A stretch of 64,000 nt of DNA from Ruegeria arenilitoris (GTDB lineage: Bacteria; Pseudomonadota; Alphaproteobacteria; Rhodobacterales; Rhodobacteraceae): the NCBI RefSeq assembly GCF_013032855.1, contig NZ_WQDA01000004.1, forward strand, positions 186,001-250,000, in the 5' to 3' direction. Numbering within the stretch: position 1 is the stretch's first letter; every line of letters begins with the position of its first letter. Shown piece by piece: positions 36,003 to 44,860 of this stretch. The position numbers and the translations under genes are program-made. The notes below the pieces were generated by a model that saw nothing but the letters and a program-made list of their open reading frames with translations, searched no databases and had not been told where the DNA came from.

Positions 36003-37648
36003 ACACGACGAATACCCGTCTGCAGGTCATGTGGAACCGGCTGCTAGCGGTGGTCGAAGAACAGGGCCAGGCGCTGATCCGCGCCGCCTTTTCTCCGATC
36101 GTTCGTGAATGCGGCGACATATCCGCCGGCATTTTTGATGTACGCGGCCGTATGTTGGCCCAGGCCGTTACCGGAACGCCGGGCCACATCAACACGATGG
36201 CCGAAGCGGTTGAGACCCTGTGCGGGCGATACTCCAGCTCCGAAATGAAGCCGGGCGATATTTTTCTGACCAATGATCCTTGGATCGCATCCGGCCATTT
36301 GAACGATTTCCTGCTGATGATGCCGGTTTTTCATCGTGGCAATGTGGTTGGGTTTACGGCCTGCACCTCGCATCTGGTCGACCTTGGCGGTTTGGGCATG
36401 GGTCCCGAAGGCTCGGATATCTTTGATGAGGGGCTTCGAATCCCGCCGTGCAAACTGGTCGACCAAGGTCAGTTGAACGCGCTGCTGATGGATATCGTCA
36501 AAGCCAACTCGCGCGAGCCCATCGCCAACGAGGGCGACATCTACGCATTGATCGCATGCTGCGAAACGGGCGCAGCGCGTCTGGCCGACATGATGGTCGA
36601 GTTTGGCATCGATACTCTGGACAGTCTGGCCGATTACATCATCGAAACCTCGCGCCGCGGCACGATCGAGGCCATTTCGGCGCTGCCGAAGGGCACGTGG
36701 CACAATGTGCTGACCGTCGATGGATACGAGTGCGAGATCGATTTGCACGCAGCCCTGACCATCAAGGATGACCGGGTTCTGGTCGACTTTTCGGGCACAT
36801 CGGGCCTGTCGCGCAAAGGCATCAACGTGCCGCTCAACTATGCAACGGCCTATACGGTATTTGCCCTGCGCTGCATCATCGGCCCAGACATCCCCAACAA
36901 CGCAGGCTCTTTGGCGCCATTCCACGTGACGGGACCGGCGGATTGCATCCTGAATGCGCAGCCACCCGCTCCGGTGGCCATGCGCCATACGTTGGGACAG
37001 ATGACCCCGGATCTGGTCTATGGCTGCCTGTCGCAGGCTCTGCCGGACGCCGTGCCAGCCGAAGGCGCATCGTGCATGTACGACCTGCCTCTGCGCCACG
37101 CACCCGAGGCGGTTTCCCGCGGTGGCACGCAGTTTGCTCTGGAATTGGTGTTCAGCGGCGGAACCGGCGCAAGGCCAAGCCTGGATGGCCTGTCGGCGAC
37201 GGCCTTCCCCTCGGGTGTCTGGGGCAGCCAGATCGAGACAACCGAGGCTGTCGCGCCTGTCCTGATCACACGTCGCGAATTGCGCCAGGACAGCGGTGGC
37301 CCCGGTCGCCTCCGCGGCGGATTGGGGCAGAACATCGAAATACGCTCCTCCACCGGCGAGGATTTCATGCTGTTCCTTTCGGTCGAACGCATCGCAAACC
37401 CAGCCAAGGGACGGCACGGCGGACTGGCGGGCGCGCCCGGTCGCATCCGTCTCGGCCCCGACGGCCCGGACTTGCCGGGCAAGGGCGAGGTGCGAATTGG
37501 CGGCGGCGAAACGCTGATCTTCCAAACTCCGGGCGGCGGCGGATTTGGGCCACCCGATGAAAGGTCACCCTTGGCTGTTCGACAGGATGTGCGGGACGAG
37601 CTTGTGAGCGCCCGGGCCGCGCAGCATGTCTATGGGGTAAAGCCATGA
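35999..37648 (+). CDS. hyuB: Hydantoinase/oxoprolinase subunit B (HyuB)
   Basis: The protein has 549 residues of the HyuB family. Recognised stretches include REDISAGIFD-like CGDISAGIFDVRG, FLTNDPWIASGHLND, VDFSGTSGLSRKGIN and the C-terminal GGGGFGPPDER. It forms the partner subunit of HyuA. ATGA overlaps at both ends couple it to HyuA and the aminotransferase. A HyuB with its own complete acetone-carboxylase gamma subunit is absent, so a lactam/hydantoin hydrolase is more likely than a carboxylase. Confidence 0.92.
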   Translation: MNTTNTRLQVMWNRLLAVVEEQGQALIRAAFSPIVRECGDISAGIFDVRGRMLAQAVTGTPGHINTMAEAVETLCGRYSSSEMKPGDIFLTNDPWIASGHLNDFLLMMPVFHRGNVVGFTACTSHLVDLGGLGMGPEGSDIFDEGLRIPPCKLVDQGQLNALLMDIVKANSREPIANEGDIYALIACCETGAARLADMMVEFGIDTLDSLADYIIETSRRGTIEAISALPKGTWHNVLTVDGYECEIDLHAALTIKDDRVLVDFSGTSGLSRKGINVPLNYATAYTVFALRCIIGPDIPNNAGSLAPFHVTGPADCILNAQPPAPVAMRHTLGQMTPDLVYGCLSQALPDAVPAEGASCMYDLPLRHAPEAVSRGGTQFALELVFSGGTGARPSLDGLSATAFPSGVWGSQIETTEAVAPVLITRRELRQDSGGPGRLRGGLGQNIEIRSSTGEDFMLFLSVERIANPAKGRHGGLAGAPGRIRLGPDGPDLPGKGEVRIGGGETLIFQTPGGGGFGPPDERSPLAVRQDVRDELVSARAAQHVYGVKP

Positions 37649-38727
37649 TCCGTCCCGTTTCCCATGTCGCTGCCATGTCACCTTATGCGTTGGCTCAGCT
37701 GGATCCGCCGGCAGGAGAGCGCCTTGTTTCGCTGTCGCAGAACGAAAGCCTGCGCCCGCCAAGTCCCTTGGTCGGACAGGCCGTCGCAGAGGCGGCCGCG
37801 AACGGGCACCTCTACCCGGACCCGGACTGGACGGCGTTACGTGCGCGACTGGCGGAGCTTCATGGCCTGCCCGAGCAAGGTCTGTTGTGCGGGAACGGGT
37901 CGATGGAGCTGATTGAGGGTCTGGCGCTGGCCTTTGCCGGACCAGACGCCGCCGTTCTTGCCCCTGCGAACGCATACCCGTTTTTTCGTACCGTGGCTCA
38001 GTTGGCTCGCGCCCGTTTCGACACCGCCGCCGAGGTGGACGGATGCGTATCCGTCGATGCGCTTCTGGCAGCCATGCAGCAGGATACTAGGGTGGTATTT
38101 GTGGCCAATCCCGGCAACCCGACAGGGACACGTATCTCCCGCCGCGATCTGGTGCGGCTTCGGGAAGGGTTGCGGGACAACACACTGCTTGTGATCGACG
38201 AGGCCTATGGCGAGTTCGCCGATGATCTGAACGAGCCGATGTTCGACCTTGTCGCGCGGGGGGACACGGTCGTTCTTCGAACTCTGTCCAAGGCCTATGG
38301 GCTGGCCGGGTTTCGCGTCGGTTGGGGCCTGTTCCCACCGCAGATCGCCGTCCAGATACGCAAGGTGATGAACCCAAACAATGTTTCGGTGTGCGGACAG
38401 GCGGCTGCCTTGGCCGCACTGAACGATCAGGACTACATGCGCGAGACATGTGCCATCACGGCCGAGCTGCGCGACCGGTTCGCCGATCGCCTTCGGTCCG
38501 CCGAGTTCGACGTTCCCAAAAGCCATACCAACTTTCTTCTGATCCGCTTTGCAGACCAATCCACCGCGACCAGAGCCGACAAAGCCCTGCGGGAAAAAGG
38601 CATATTCCTGAGACCGCAATCCTGCGCGGGACTGGCCAATTGCCTACGTGCCACCATCGGTCAGACTGCAGACCTCGAACTCATGGCCGCGGTTCTGGAG
38701 CGTTGGGCCGAGGAGTTTCAGCCATGA
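37645..38727 (+). CDS. HisC-like class I/II aminotransferase
   Basis: The protein has 360 residues. Fold type I PLP features are present: NPGNPTGTRISRRDL, VIDEAYGEF, and the Schiff-base lysine in TLSKAYGLAGFRVGWG, with C-terminal Arg in LRATIG. The family covers histidinol-phosphate aminotransferases and relatives acting on other amino acids. Since it stands in a hydantoinase/racemase operon away from his genes, it is unlikely to serve histidine synthesis; transamination of the amino acid released upstream is a fair inference. ATGA overlaps on both sides. Confidence 0.9.
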   Translation: MIRPVSHVAAMSPYALAQLDPPAGERLVSLSQNESLRPPSPLVGQAVAEAAANGHLYPDPDWTALRARLAELHGLPEQGLLCGNGSMELIEGLALAFAGPDAAVLAPANAYPFFRTVAQLARARFDTAAEVDGCVSVDALLAAMQQDTRVVFVANPGNPTGTRISRRDLVRLREGLRDNTLLVIDEAYGEFADDLNEPMFDLVARGDTVVLRTLSKAYGLAGFRVGWGLFPPQIAVQIRKVMNPNNVSVCGQAAALAALNDQDYMRETCAITAELRDRFADRLRSAEFDVPKSHTNFLLIRFADQSTATRADKALREKGIFLRPQSCAGLANCLRATIGQTADLELMAAVLERWAEEFQP

Positions 38728-39482
38728 CACAGCCAGATTTCCACCCATCCAGGGGCCGGTCCCGTTTCGGCATTCTCGTGCCATTCACGAACACCAATCT
38801 CGAACCCGACATGACGATGCTACGGCCCGAGGGCGTTTCACTGCACTTTGCCCGGATAGGTGGCTATGATCAGGAAGAAATCCCCGATGCTGCCCAAATG
38901 CACGGTCTTGGCGCCGCCGATCTGGCTGAGCCGCTCAGGCTTTTGCATGGTGTCCGGCCGGATGTCGTTCTTTATGGGTGTACCTCGGCAACGCTGACCC
39001 ATGGCCCGGCCTTCGATCGCGAACTTGCCGACCGTATCAAGACCAGCAGCGGGGCGCAGACCGTTACGGCCGCGGGCGCCTTGGTGCATGCGCTGCGTAC
39101 GCTGGGGGCGACACGTATCGGCTTTGCCTCTCCCTATGTCGCGGACATCAATGACTTGGCAATCCGGTTCCTGGCCGAGACTGGCATTTCAACCGTGTCG
39201 CGGTCCGAAGTGACAGGCCAGCTGGACAATTACGGCCAAGGCGCCCTGACCCCGCAGGCGGTGTCTGACCTGGGTTTGGCTGCAGACTGCCCCGAGGCCG
39301 AGGTGTTGGTTTTGTCCTGTACGGACATGCGCAGCGTGGAAATCATCGACCGGCTTGAAAAAACTGTTGGCAAGCCCGTTCTAACTTCGAATCAGGCGAT
39401 GGCATTCCAGGCAATGCAGATGGCCGGGATCACCACGCCGCCGTCCGGATTTGGCCGACTGATGCTGAACCTGCATCGCTGA
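38724..39482 (+). CDS. Asp/Glu racemase / maleate isomerase family enzyme
   Basis: The protein has 252 residues from the ATG at 38724, which overlaps the aminotransferase stop. Two cysteines stand at the usual catalytic spots, in VVLYGCTSATL and VLVLSCTDMRS. The closest pattern is the maleate isomerase/arylmalonate decarboxylase branch (FGILVPFTNTNLEPDM). In this operon it could racemise a hydantoin or amino acid, as hydantoin racemases do. It ends 51 bp before the convergent cyclase gene. Confidence 0.88.
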   Translation: MTQPDFHPSRGRSRFGILVPFTNTNLEPDMTMLRPEGVSLHFARIGGYDQEEIPDAAQMHGLGAADLAEPLRLLHGVRPDVVLYGCTSATLTHGPAFDRELADRIKTSSGAQTVTAAGALVHALRTLGATRIGFASPYVADINDLAIRFLAETGISTVSRSEVTGQLDNYGQGALTPQAVSDLGLAADCPEAEVLVLSCTDMRSVEIIDRLEKTVGKPVLTSNQAMAFQAMQMAGITTPPSGFGRLMLNLHR

Positions 39483-39533
39483 AGTCTTAGCGCCAGCATA
39501 AGCAGTCGTTTCAGCCGAGGCTTTTTGGGGTGT

Positions 39534-42410
39534 TCAAATCTTAAACGCCCTCAATGCCTTGGATTGCTCGTGCTGGAAATACCCGTTGCGGTCACACAGG
39601 TCGTTCAAATCGGATTGCAGTTCCTTGGCCTCTTTCGTTCTGCCTTCCTGCGCCAGAACCTGCACTTCGGCCAACAGCAGCCAGGCGACGAAGGCCTCCA
39701 TCTCCATGTCCCGCGCCAGTTCGAGACCTCGGTTCAGGACCAGTCGGGCATCCGGAAGTTCACCCAACACCGACTGCACCCGAGCCAGGGGAGCCGCTGC
39801 GAAACAGCACAGAACATCGATTCCAGCATCGTCCGACACGCGCAAGGCGCGGCGCAACGCAATGGCGGCGTCAGCCGGTTCGTTTCGCTGCCAGCACCAG
39901 ATCCCCCGCGCGATCAGCGCAAAACTCAGGTCATAGGCCTTGCCGGTTTCTTCGGCGATCGACAGCACCTCACGGATACCGGCATCCGCTTCGTCAAACC
40001 GATGCATCATGCTGTTGGCGTTGGCACGGGTCGCGAGCCCAAGCACCGAAATCGACCCGGTGGTGCCTGCTTCGGCCACACGGAACACCGTCTGGAAAAG
40101 ATCCGCATGCTGATCAATCGCTGCCCGTGCGGCCGCGAAGTTGCCGTGAAACCACGCAGCCTGGGCCAGTGCAAAGGCCGCGTTTGCCTGCAGGCGCGGA
40201 TCTTCGGCGTTGGTTGCGGTTCGCAGCGCGCGCTCAGACACCTCCATTGCTTGCCGCACATCCGCCAAGATCGTCAGCATGATCGCCTGGTCGACCTGAA
40301 ACGCAACGCGCGCGGATGTGTCCCCCAACGCGTCGGACAAGGCTTCCGCCTCGCGTGAGATGGTCAGGATGCGGTTGAAGTTGCCGCTGGCGACCAGCGA
40401 AACGCGCAGACCGCGTCGGGCGCGTAGCCCGAGGTCAACAGCCACCTGAGTGCCGGTCCGCTTTTGAACTTGGTCGATGCACCGCAGGGCGTTTTCGAAA
40501 TATGAGACGGCGGCCTCGAATGAAAACAGCTTGATCGACATCTCGCCGCACCGTGTATAAGCCTCGGCAGCCTCCAGCCATAACTCGCCTTTGTCCGCGT
40601 GACGGGCGATGGACTGTGCCACGTCCAGATCGTCGGATGTGCCGCGGCTCAGCAGAGTTTCATAGATCGCACGGTGCAGCCTTGCGCGGCGCTGGCGTGG
40701 AATACTGCGATACCCAACCTTCTGCACCAACGCATGACTGAACCGCAGCTGCTGGCCGTCCTGAGATTCCGGCAGCTCAAGAAAACCGCGCTCAACCAAG
40801 GTCGAGATCCGGGTTTTGGCGTCGAAGCCCAGCCGTTGAAGCGTGTCGGCCAGAACTCCCCACGTCCACTGCAACCCGCCGACGGCAACCAGCTGCAGAG
40901 CTTTGCGGTCCTCGCTTTGCAGGGCATCAATCCGGGAGGCGATCAACGGTTGAACCCGGGCGGGGATCTCGATGTCGCCCAGGCTGTCCATCGCTCCGTC
41001 CTTGAACCCGGCTTGCGACATGCGGTCCCGCATGTGGTGAGCGAATTCTTCAACGAAAAGCGGTGTGCGGCCGCTCATGGCTTCGATGTATGAGCCCAGC
41101 TGACCATCGATGTCGCTCTGACCCAGCAAGCGCGTGATCAGGTCCTTGCAGGCCGCCTCGCCCAGCGGGGCGACCGGAACGACCTTGAGCAAGCCCACCG
41201 GGTCATTCGTGAACAGGTTCGCGTTGCGCGATGTCAGGAGGATCAGAACATTCGTTCCCCGCACCTGCCCCAGCAGGTTGTCGATGACGTCCAGAGTCCC
41301 CTGGTCGGCCCAATGCAAATCCTCGAACAACAGAAGCAGGGGCTTGTCCTGCTTCATCGACAGAACCAGCCGCGACAGCATCTGGTTCAATTGCCTCCGT
41401 CGGCGAGACGGATCTACAGCCGAAAGCGCCGGTTCCGTTTGGAAACGGCTGAACAGCGAATACAGGGCCGATCGGGTATGCGCATCCAGGAACTTGGTTC
41501 CGCCCAGAACCTCGGACAGCTTCTGGTCCAGTTCGGCATCGGATTTGGTGTCCGACAGTCCCAACCGGGCATTGATCACGCGGGTGATCGGCAGATACGC
41601 AGCTTCCTGATCCAACGAAAAGCAGTTGAACTCCAGAACCTGGTGCGCGCCCAGGGGCCAGTTCTCGACCAGCTCATGCAGCAGCCTGGATTTGCCGACG
41701 CCAGCCGCCCCCAGCAACAGAACCGAATTGCCCTTGCCGTCACGCGCCTGGTTCCACGCCGCAACAAGCTCGGCCAGTTCCCTTTCGCGCCCGACAAATG
41801 GCGACCGTTCGCGACGCGCCCGCGCCATCCAGCGCGACACCTGTTCTTTGCGGCCGGTGATTTCGAACAGCTTGATCGGACCCGCACCCCCGTCCAGCTC
41901 GAGATCGCCCACATGTGTATGGTCGAACAGATCACCGGCATTCTCCAAAACCTGACCGGAAACCGTGACCACGTTCTTTCTGGCGGCGGCCTCGATCTTG
42001 CTGGCGATGTTCATGACCGGTCCTAGAAAGGCCTGCTCTTCCCCGAGGGTGTGTTGCAACTGGCCCACCAGCAATTCGCCGGAATGAACGCCAACCCGCA
42101 CATCCAACTGCCGATCGTCCAGCTTGCCGATGCGGTCGATGATCCGCTGGGCACTGGCTATTGCCTTGACCGCGTGATCCTCGTCCGCGTTCGGTGATCC
42201 AAAAACCGCGAGCGCGCCATCGCCGGTGAACAATGTCGTTGCGCCAAACTTTTCGCAGATCGACATGATCAGTTCGATGGCAGGACCCAGATGGCTGACG
42301 GCGTCTTCGGGATCCAAACTGCCGATCATCATGGTCGAACGAACAATGTCGGCGAACAGAACCGTGCACATTCTGCGCTCGGTCGGTTCGATCTGGACCT
42401 GTTTCCTCAT
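39534..42410 (-). CDS. Class III nucleotide cyclase fused to AAA-type ATPase and TPR region
   Basis: The protein has 958 residues from the ATG at 42410. An N-terminal class III cyclase domain (about 10-185) keeps both metal aspartates (TVLFADIVRS and LFTGDGALAV), but the transition-state motif reads NIASKIEA, with Lys where many cyclases have Arg. Next is a P-loop ATPase of the STAND/AAA type (about 205-470; Walker A GAAGVGKSR, Walker B LLLFEDLHWAD). The long helical C-terminal half looks like TPR repeats. Such proteins are signalling hubs, often regulators. It is divergent from the RiPP candidate genes and may control them; that is inferred. Confidence 0.9.
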   Translation of the reverse strand: MRKQVQIEPTERRMCTVLFADIVRSTMMIGSLDPEDAVSHLGPAIELIMSICEKFGATTLFTGDGALAVFGSPNADEDHAVKAIASAQRIIDRIGKLDDRQLDVRVGVHSGELLVGQLQHTLGEEQAFLGPVMNIASKIEAAARKNVVTVSGQVLENAGDLFDHTHVGDLELDGGAGPIKLFEITGRKEQVSRWMARARRERSPFVGRERELAELVAAWNQARDGKGNSVLLLGAAGVGKSRLLHELVENWPLGAHQVLEFNCFSLDQEAAYLPITRVINARLGLSDTKSDAELDQKLSEVLGGTKFLDAHTRSALYSLFSRFQTEPALSAVDPSRRRRQLNQMLSRLVLSMKQDKPLLLLFEDLHWADQGTLDVIDNLLGQVRGTNVLILLTSRNANLFTNDPVGLLKVVPVAPLGEAACKDLITRLLGQSDIDGQLGSYIEAMSGRTPLFVEEFAHHMRDRMSQAGFKDGAMDSLGDIEIPARVQPLIASRIDALQSEDRKALQLVAVGGLQWTWGVLADTLQRLGFDAKTRISTLVERGFLELPESQDGQQLRFSHALVQKVGYRSIPRQRRARLHRAIYETLLSRGTSDDLDVAQSIARHADKGELWLEAAEAYTRCGEMSIKLFSFEAAVSYFENALRCIDQVQKRTGTQVAVDLGLRARRGLRVSLVASGNFNRILTISREAEALSDALGDTSARVAFQVDQAIMLTILADVRQAMEVSERALRTATNAEDPRLQANAAFALAQAAWFHGNFAAARAAIDQHADLFQTVFRVAEAGTTGSISVLGLATRANANSMMHRFDEADAGIREVLSIAEETGKAYDLSFALIARGIWCWQRNEPADAAIALRRALRVSDDAGIDVLCCFAAAPLARVQSVLGELPDARLVLNRGLELARDMEMEAFVAWLLLAEVQVLAQEGRTKEAKELQSDLNDLCDRNGYFQHEQSKALRAFKI

Positions 42411-42561
42411 GTTCAAGCGCCCCCCGACTGCCCGAGTTCAGTATGTCGCTGATCCGGGCCTTTTTCCAGACACCACGCAAGGGCGGCGCGGACCATCCAC
42501 GGCATTGATATTGAGTAAAAAAACTATTAACAATTGGCCTTGTATTGCGAAAGGAACAATT

Positions 42562-42843
42562 ATGAGTGACCACCATACTCGGGGTTTGACCCTGGAAGAT
42601 GTTCAGCAGATCATTGGCCGCGGCATCCTTGACGAGGCCTTTCGAAAAGAATTCATCGACAACCCCGAAGGCGTAGTAAACCGCTTGGGAATCTCGCTCG
42701 ATCAGGATGGCGAGGCGCGCAAGCTGTTGGCCGCGATTGGGAACGTCTTTTCCGGTGAATCCGACCTGAAGTCGGCGATGCAAGACATCAAGAATGCCTA
42801 CGAAGATACGTCCGACGGTGTGATCCGGCCCCGCTGCGCGTAA
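42562..42843 (+). CDS. Candidate RiPP precursor with nitrile-hydratase-leader-like sequence
   Basis: The protein has 93 residues; the ATG at 42562 follows AAAGGAAC, and the longer frame to the left is not needed. The middle (LEDVQQIIGRGILDEAFRKE then FIDNPEGVVNRLGISL) is the helical NHLP/Os1348-type leader seen in several RiPP precursors. The C-terminal ~30 residues (from about GESDLKSAMQ to the end DGVIRPRCA) would be the core, with one Cys as the second-last residue; no GG cleavage site is seen. It lies 6 bp before the radical SAM maturase. It may instead be a free-standing NHLP-like protein, but the context favours a substrate. Confidence 0.7.
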   Translation: MSDHHTRGLTLEDVQQIIGRGILDEAFRKEFIDNPEGVVNRLGISLDQDGEARKLLAAIGNVFSGESDLKSAMQDIKNAYEDTSDGVIRPRCA

Positions 42844-42849
42844 CTTCGC

Positions 42850-44817
42850 ATGAGCGAAAGCGCGGTCGTCTCCAGTCAGGACCAAGGCGCAGCTCTGCAT
42901 AAGCTGTGTCTGGTGTCCATGCCGTTTTCTTCGCTGCAACATCCCGGGCTTGGGATGTCTCTTCTTGCGCAGCTGGCGCGGGACAACGGCTTTGCGACGA
43001 CCGAGAAGTACTTCAGCTTCGACTATGCCGAGGCGATCGGCCTCGATGAGTATTTCATGCTGTCTGATGGCCGCTGCTATCAGGCGCTGCTGGGTGAATG
43101 GATATTCAGCGATCTGATCTACCCGCGCAGCGATCTGGACGCGATGGACTACCTGACCACGGTGCTTGGTGACTATGTATCCGGAGTCGAGTGGCTGGCG
43201 TTCATGCAAAACGCCATTGCCGCCCGAAAGCAGGCCGGAGCGTTTGTCGAACGTTGCGCCGATGCGGTGGTGGAACAGAACCCGACCGTGATCGGGATTA
43301 CGTCGTCGTTCCAACAGGTCATGGCCTCGATCGCACTGGCCCGGGCTGTGCGGAAACGGTCAGCCGACGTGATCATAGTGATGGGCGGCGCTAATTGCGA
43401 GGGGCCGCTCGGGCGCGCGCTTATACAGGCACATCCTGAACTGGACGCGGTTTGCATTGGCGAAGGCGACCATGCCTTTCCCGAGTTTCTGAAAGCCCTG
43501 GGGCCAAGCAGACCCTTGCCCGTGGTCGAGGGGTTTCTGAACCGGAGCCAATTGGATAACCCGCTGGAGGAGTCTCGACCGCGCCTGACCACGGATCTGG
43601 ACAAGCTGCCCATACCGGACTTCAACGCCTTCTTTGATCAATTTCAAAGCACTACGGGGCTGTCAGAGCGCCTTGTGCCATCTGCTACGATCGAAACATC
43701 GCGTGGCTGCTGGTGGGGAGCGAAACACCATTGCACTTTCTGCGGGCTGAACGGCCAATCGATGACCTACCGGAGCAAGTCAGCCGAGCGGGCTTATGCC
43801 GAATTCTGCACGCTTGCCGATCTCTATGGCCCGGATCTTGTCGTGGTCGACAACATTCTGGATCACCGCTACCTCAAGACCTTGATCCCGAAACTTGCGC
43901 AGGACACCAGACCATTCCTGATGCACTACGAAGTCAAATCAAACCTCTCGCCGACCGTGATCGCCCGTCTGGCCGACGCCGGCGTTCGAAAGATCCAGCC
44001 GGGGATCGAGACCTTCGATACTCCGACCCTTGCGCATATGAGGAAAGGGGTCAGCGGAATTCAGAACATCCAGACGCTGAAGCTGTGTGCCGAGGCCGGA
44101 GTTTTTGTCGAGTGGTGTTTCCTCTACGGGTTTCCCCGAGAAAGCCCCGAGGCCTTCGAACGGATGGCAAAGCTCATTCCGCTGCTGCATCACCTGCAAC
44201 CACCCGGCTCGATTGGACCCGTGCGAGCGGATCGGTTCAGCCCGTATTTTGAACACCCCGAAGCATTTGGGGTCGAAGTCGAACCAGCGAAGCCGTATTC
44301 ATTCATATTCGACCTGCCGCCCGAAGAAGTCTGGAATTTCGCCTACCATTTCGACATCGTCGACAACGGTCCAAGCCCGCCAGCACAACGCGCGGCGTCG
44401 ACGTTGGATGCGCTTGCCGCATGGCAAAACGAGGCCGGTACGTCAGCCCTCTACGTCGAGGGCGACACGGTGATCGACCGGCGTGCGTCAGGCCAACGCG
44501 TTGTTCACCAATTGGACGAGGCGGCTCGGGCCATCCTTGACCTGAGCCCAGTGATCATGGGCAGGGCGCTTCTTGGCGATCAGGTGTCCGATTTGTACGG
44601 GGTGGACGCGTTTGAAGCCGCGATGGACCGCCTTGAGAAGCTTGGGCTGATCTATGTCGAGGACAAATCCGTACTGTCCCTCGCCCTCAGGTCCCCAGGA
44701 TTCCAGCGGGCGCCGACCTGGTCCGAGATCCGCAATGCGCCTGAACGTGCTTTCGCCGCTCAATTTCCCGCAGAATTCGCAAGTTCACAGGTGTCGGGAC
44801 CGCAACCGGCGGAATGA
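42850..44817 (+). CDS. B12-binding radical SAM RiPP maturase
   Basis: The protein has 655 residues. An N-terminal cobalamin-binding region (about 100-240; GITSSFQQVMASIALARAVR and VMGGANCEG) precedes the radical SAM domain. The cluster cysteines are Cys287, Cys295 and Cys298 in RGCWWGAKHHCTFCGLNG, spaced CX7CX2C rather than the common CX3CX2C. This WWG-x-HHCTFCGLNG block is the mark of the RiPP maturation radical SAM protein 1 family, which modifies peptides with NHLP- or TOMM-type leaders. A C-terminal ~150-residue region may bind the precursor. No peptidase or exporter gene is adjacent. Confidence 0.9.
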   Translation: MSESAVVSSQDQGAALHKLCLVSMPFSSLQHPGLGMSLLAQLARDNGFATTEKYFSFDYAEAIGLDEYFMLSDGRCYQALLGEWIFSDLIYPRSDLDAMDYLTTVLGDYVSGVEWLAFMQNAIAARKQAGAFVERCADAVVEQNPTVIGITSSFQQVMASIALARAVRKRSADVIIVMGGANCEGPLGRALIQAHPELDAVCIGEGDHAFPEFLKALGPSRPLPVVEGFLNRSQLDNPLEESRPRLTTDLDKLPIPDFNAFFDQFQSTTGLSERLVPSATIETSRGCWWGAKHHCTFCGLNGQSMTYRSKSAERAYAEFCTLADLYGPDLVVVDNILDHRYLKTLIPKLAQDTRPFLMHYEVKSNLSPTVIARLADAGVRKIQPGIETFDTPTLAHMRKGVSGIQNIQTLKLCAEAGVFVEWCFLYGFPRESPEAFERMAKLIPLLHHLQPPGSIGPVRADRFSPYFEHPEAFGVEVEPAKPYSFIFDLPPEEVWNFAYHFDIVDNGPSPPAQRAASTLDALAAWQNEAGTSALYVEGDTVIDRRASGQRVVHQLDEAARAILDLSPVIMGRALLGDQVSDLYGVDAFEAAMDRLEKLGLIYVEDKSVLSLALRSPGFQRAPTWSEIRNAPERAFAAQFPAEFASSQVSGPQPAE

Positions 44818-44820
44818 GAC

Positions 44821-44852
44821 CGGACCCGGAGCGTATCAATTCCCCGGATCCG
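44821..44852. terminator. Hairpin between convergent radical SAM and alcohol dehydrogenase genes
   Basis: CGGACCCGG (44821-44829) pairs with CCGGATCCG (44844-44852) with one mismatch and a 14-base loop. It fills the 43-bp gap between two converging genes and may act for both strands; there is no T-run. Confidence 0.45.
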
Positions 44853-44860
44853 ACTAACAC

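Noticed and set aside
36044..37525. A 493-codon open frame on the minus strand
   Set aside because: It is antisense to hyuB, with no ribosome site or known domain.
42411..42561. A -35/-10 promoter in the AT-rich gap before the RiPP precursor
   Set aside because: TTGATA and TATTAA are present but 14 bases apart, too short for a confident sigma70 call.
41932..43314. A 460-codon minus-strand frame spanning the cyclase start and radical SAM gene
   Set aside because: It would run against the radical SAM gene and through the divergent promoter gap, and its product matches no family.
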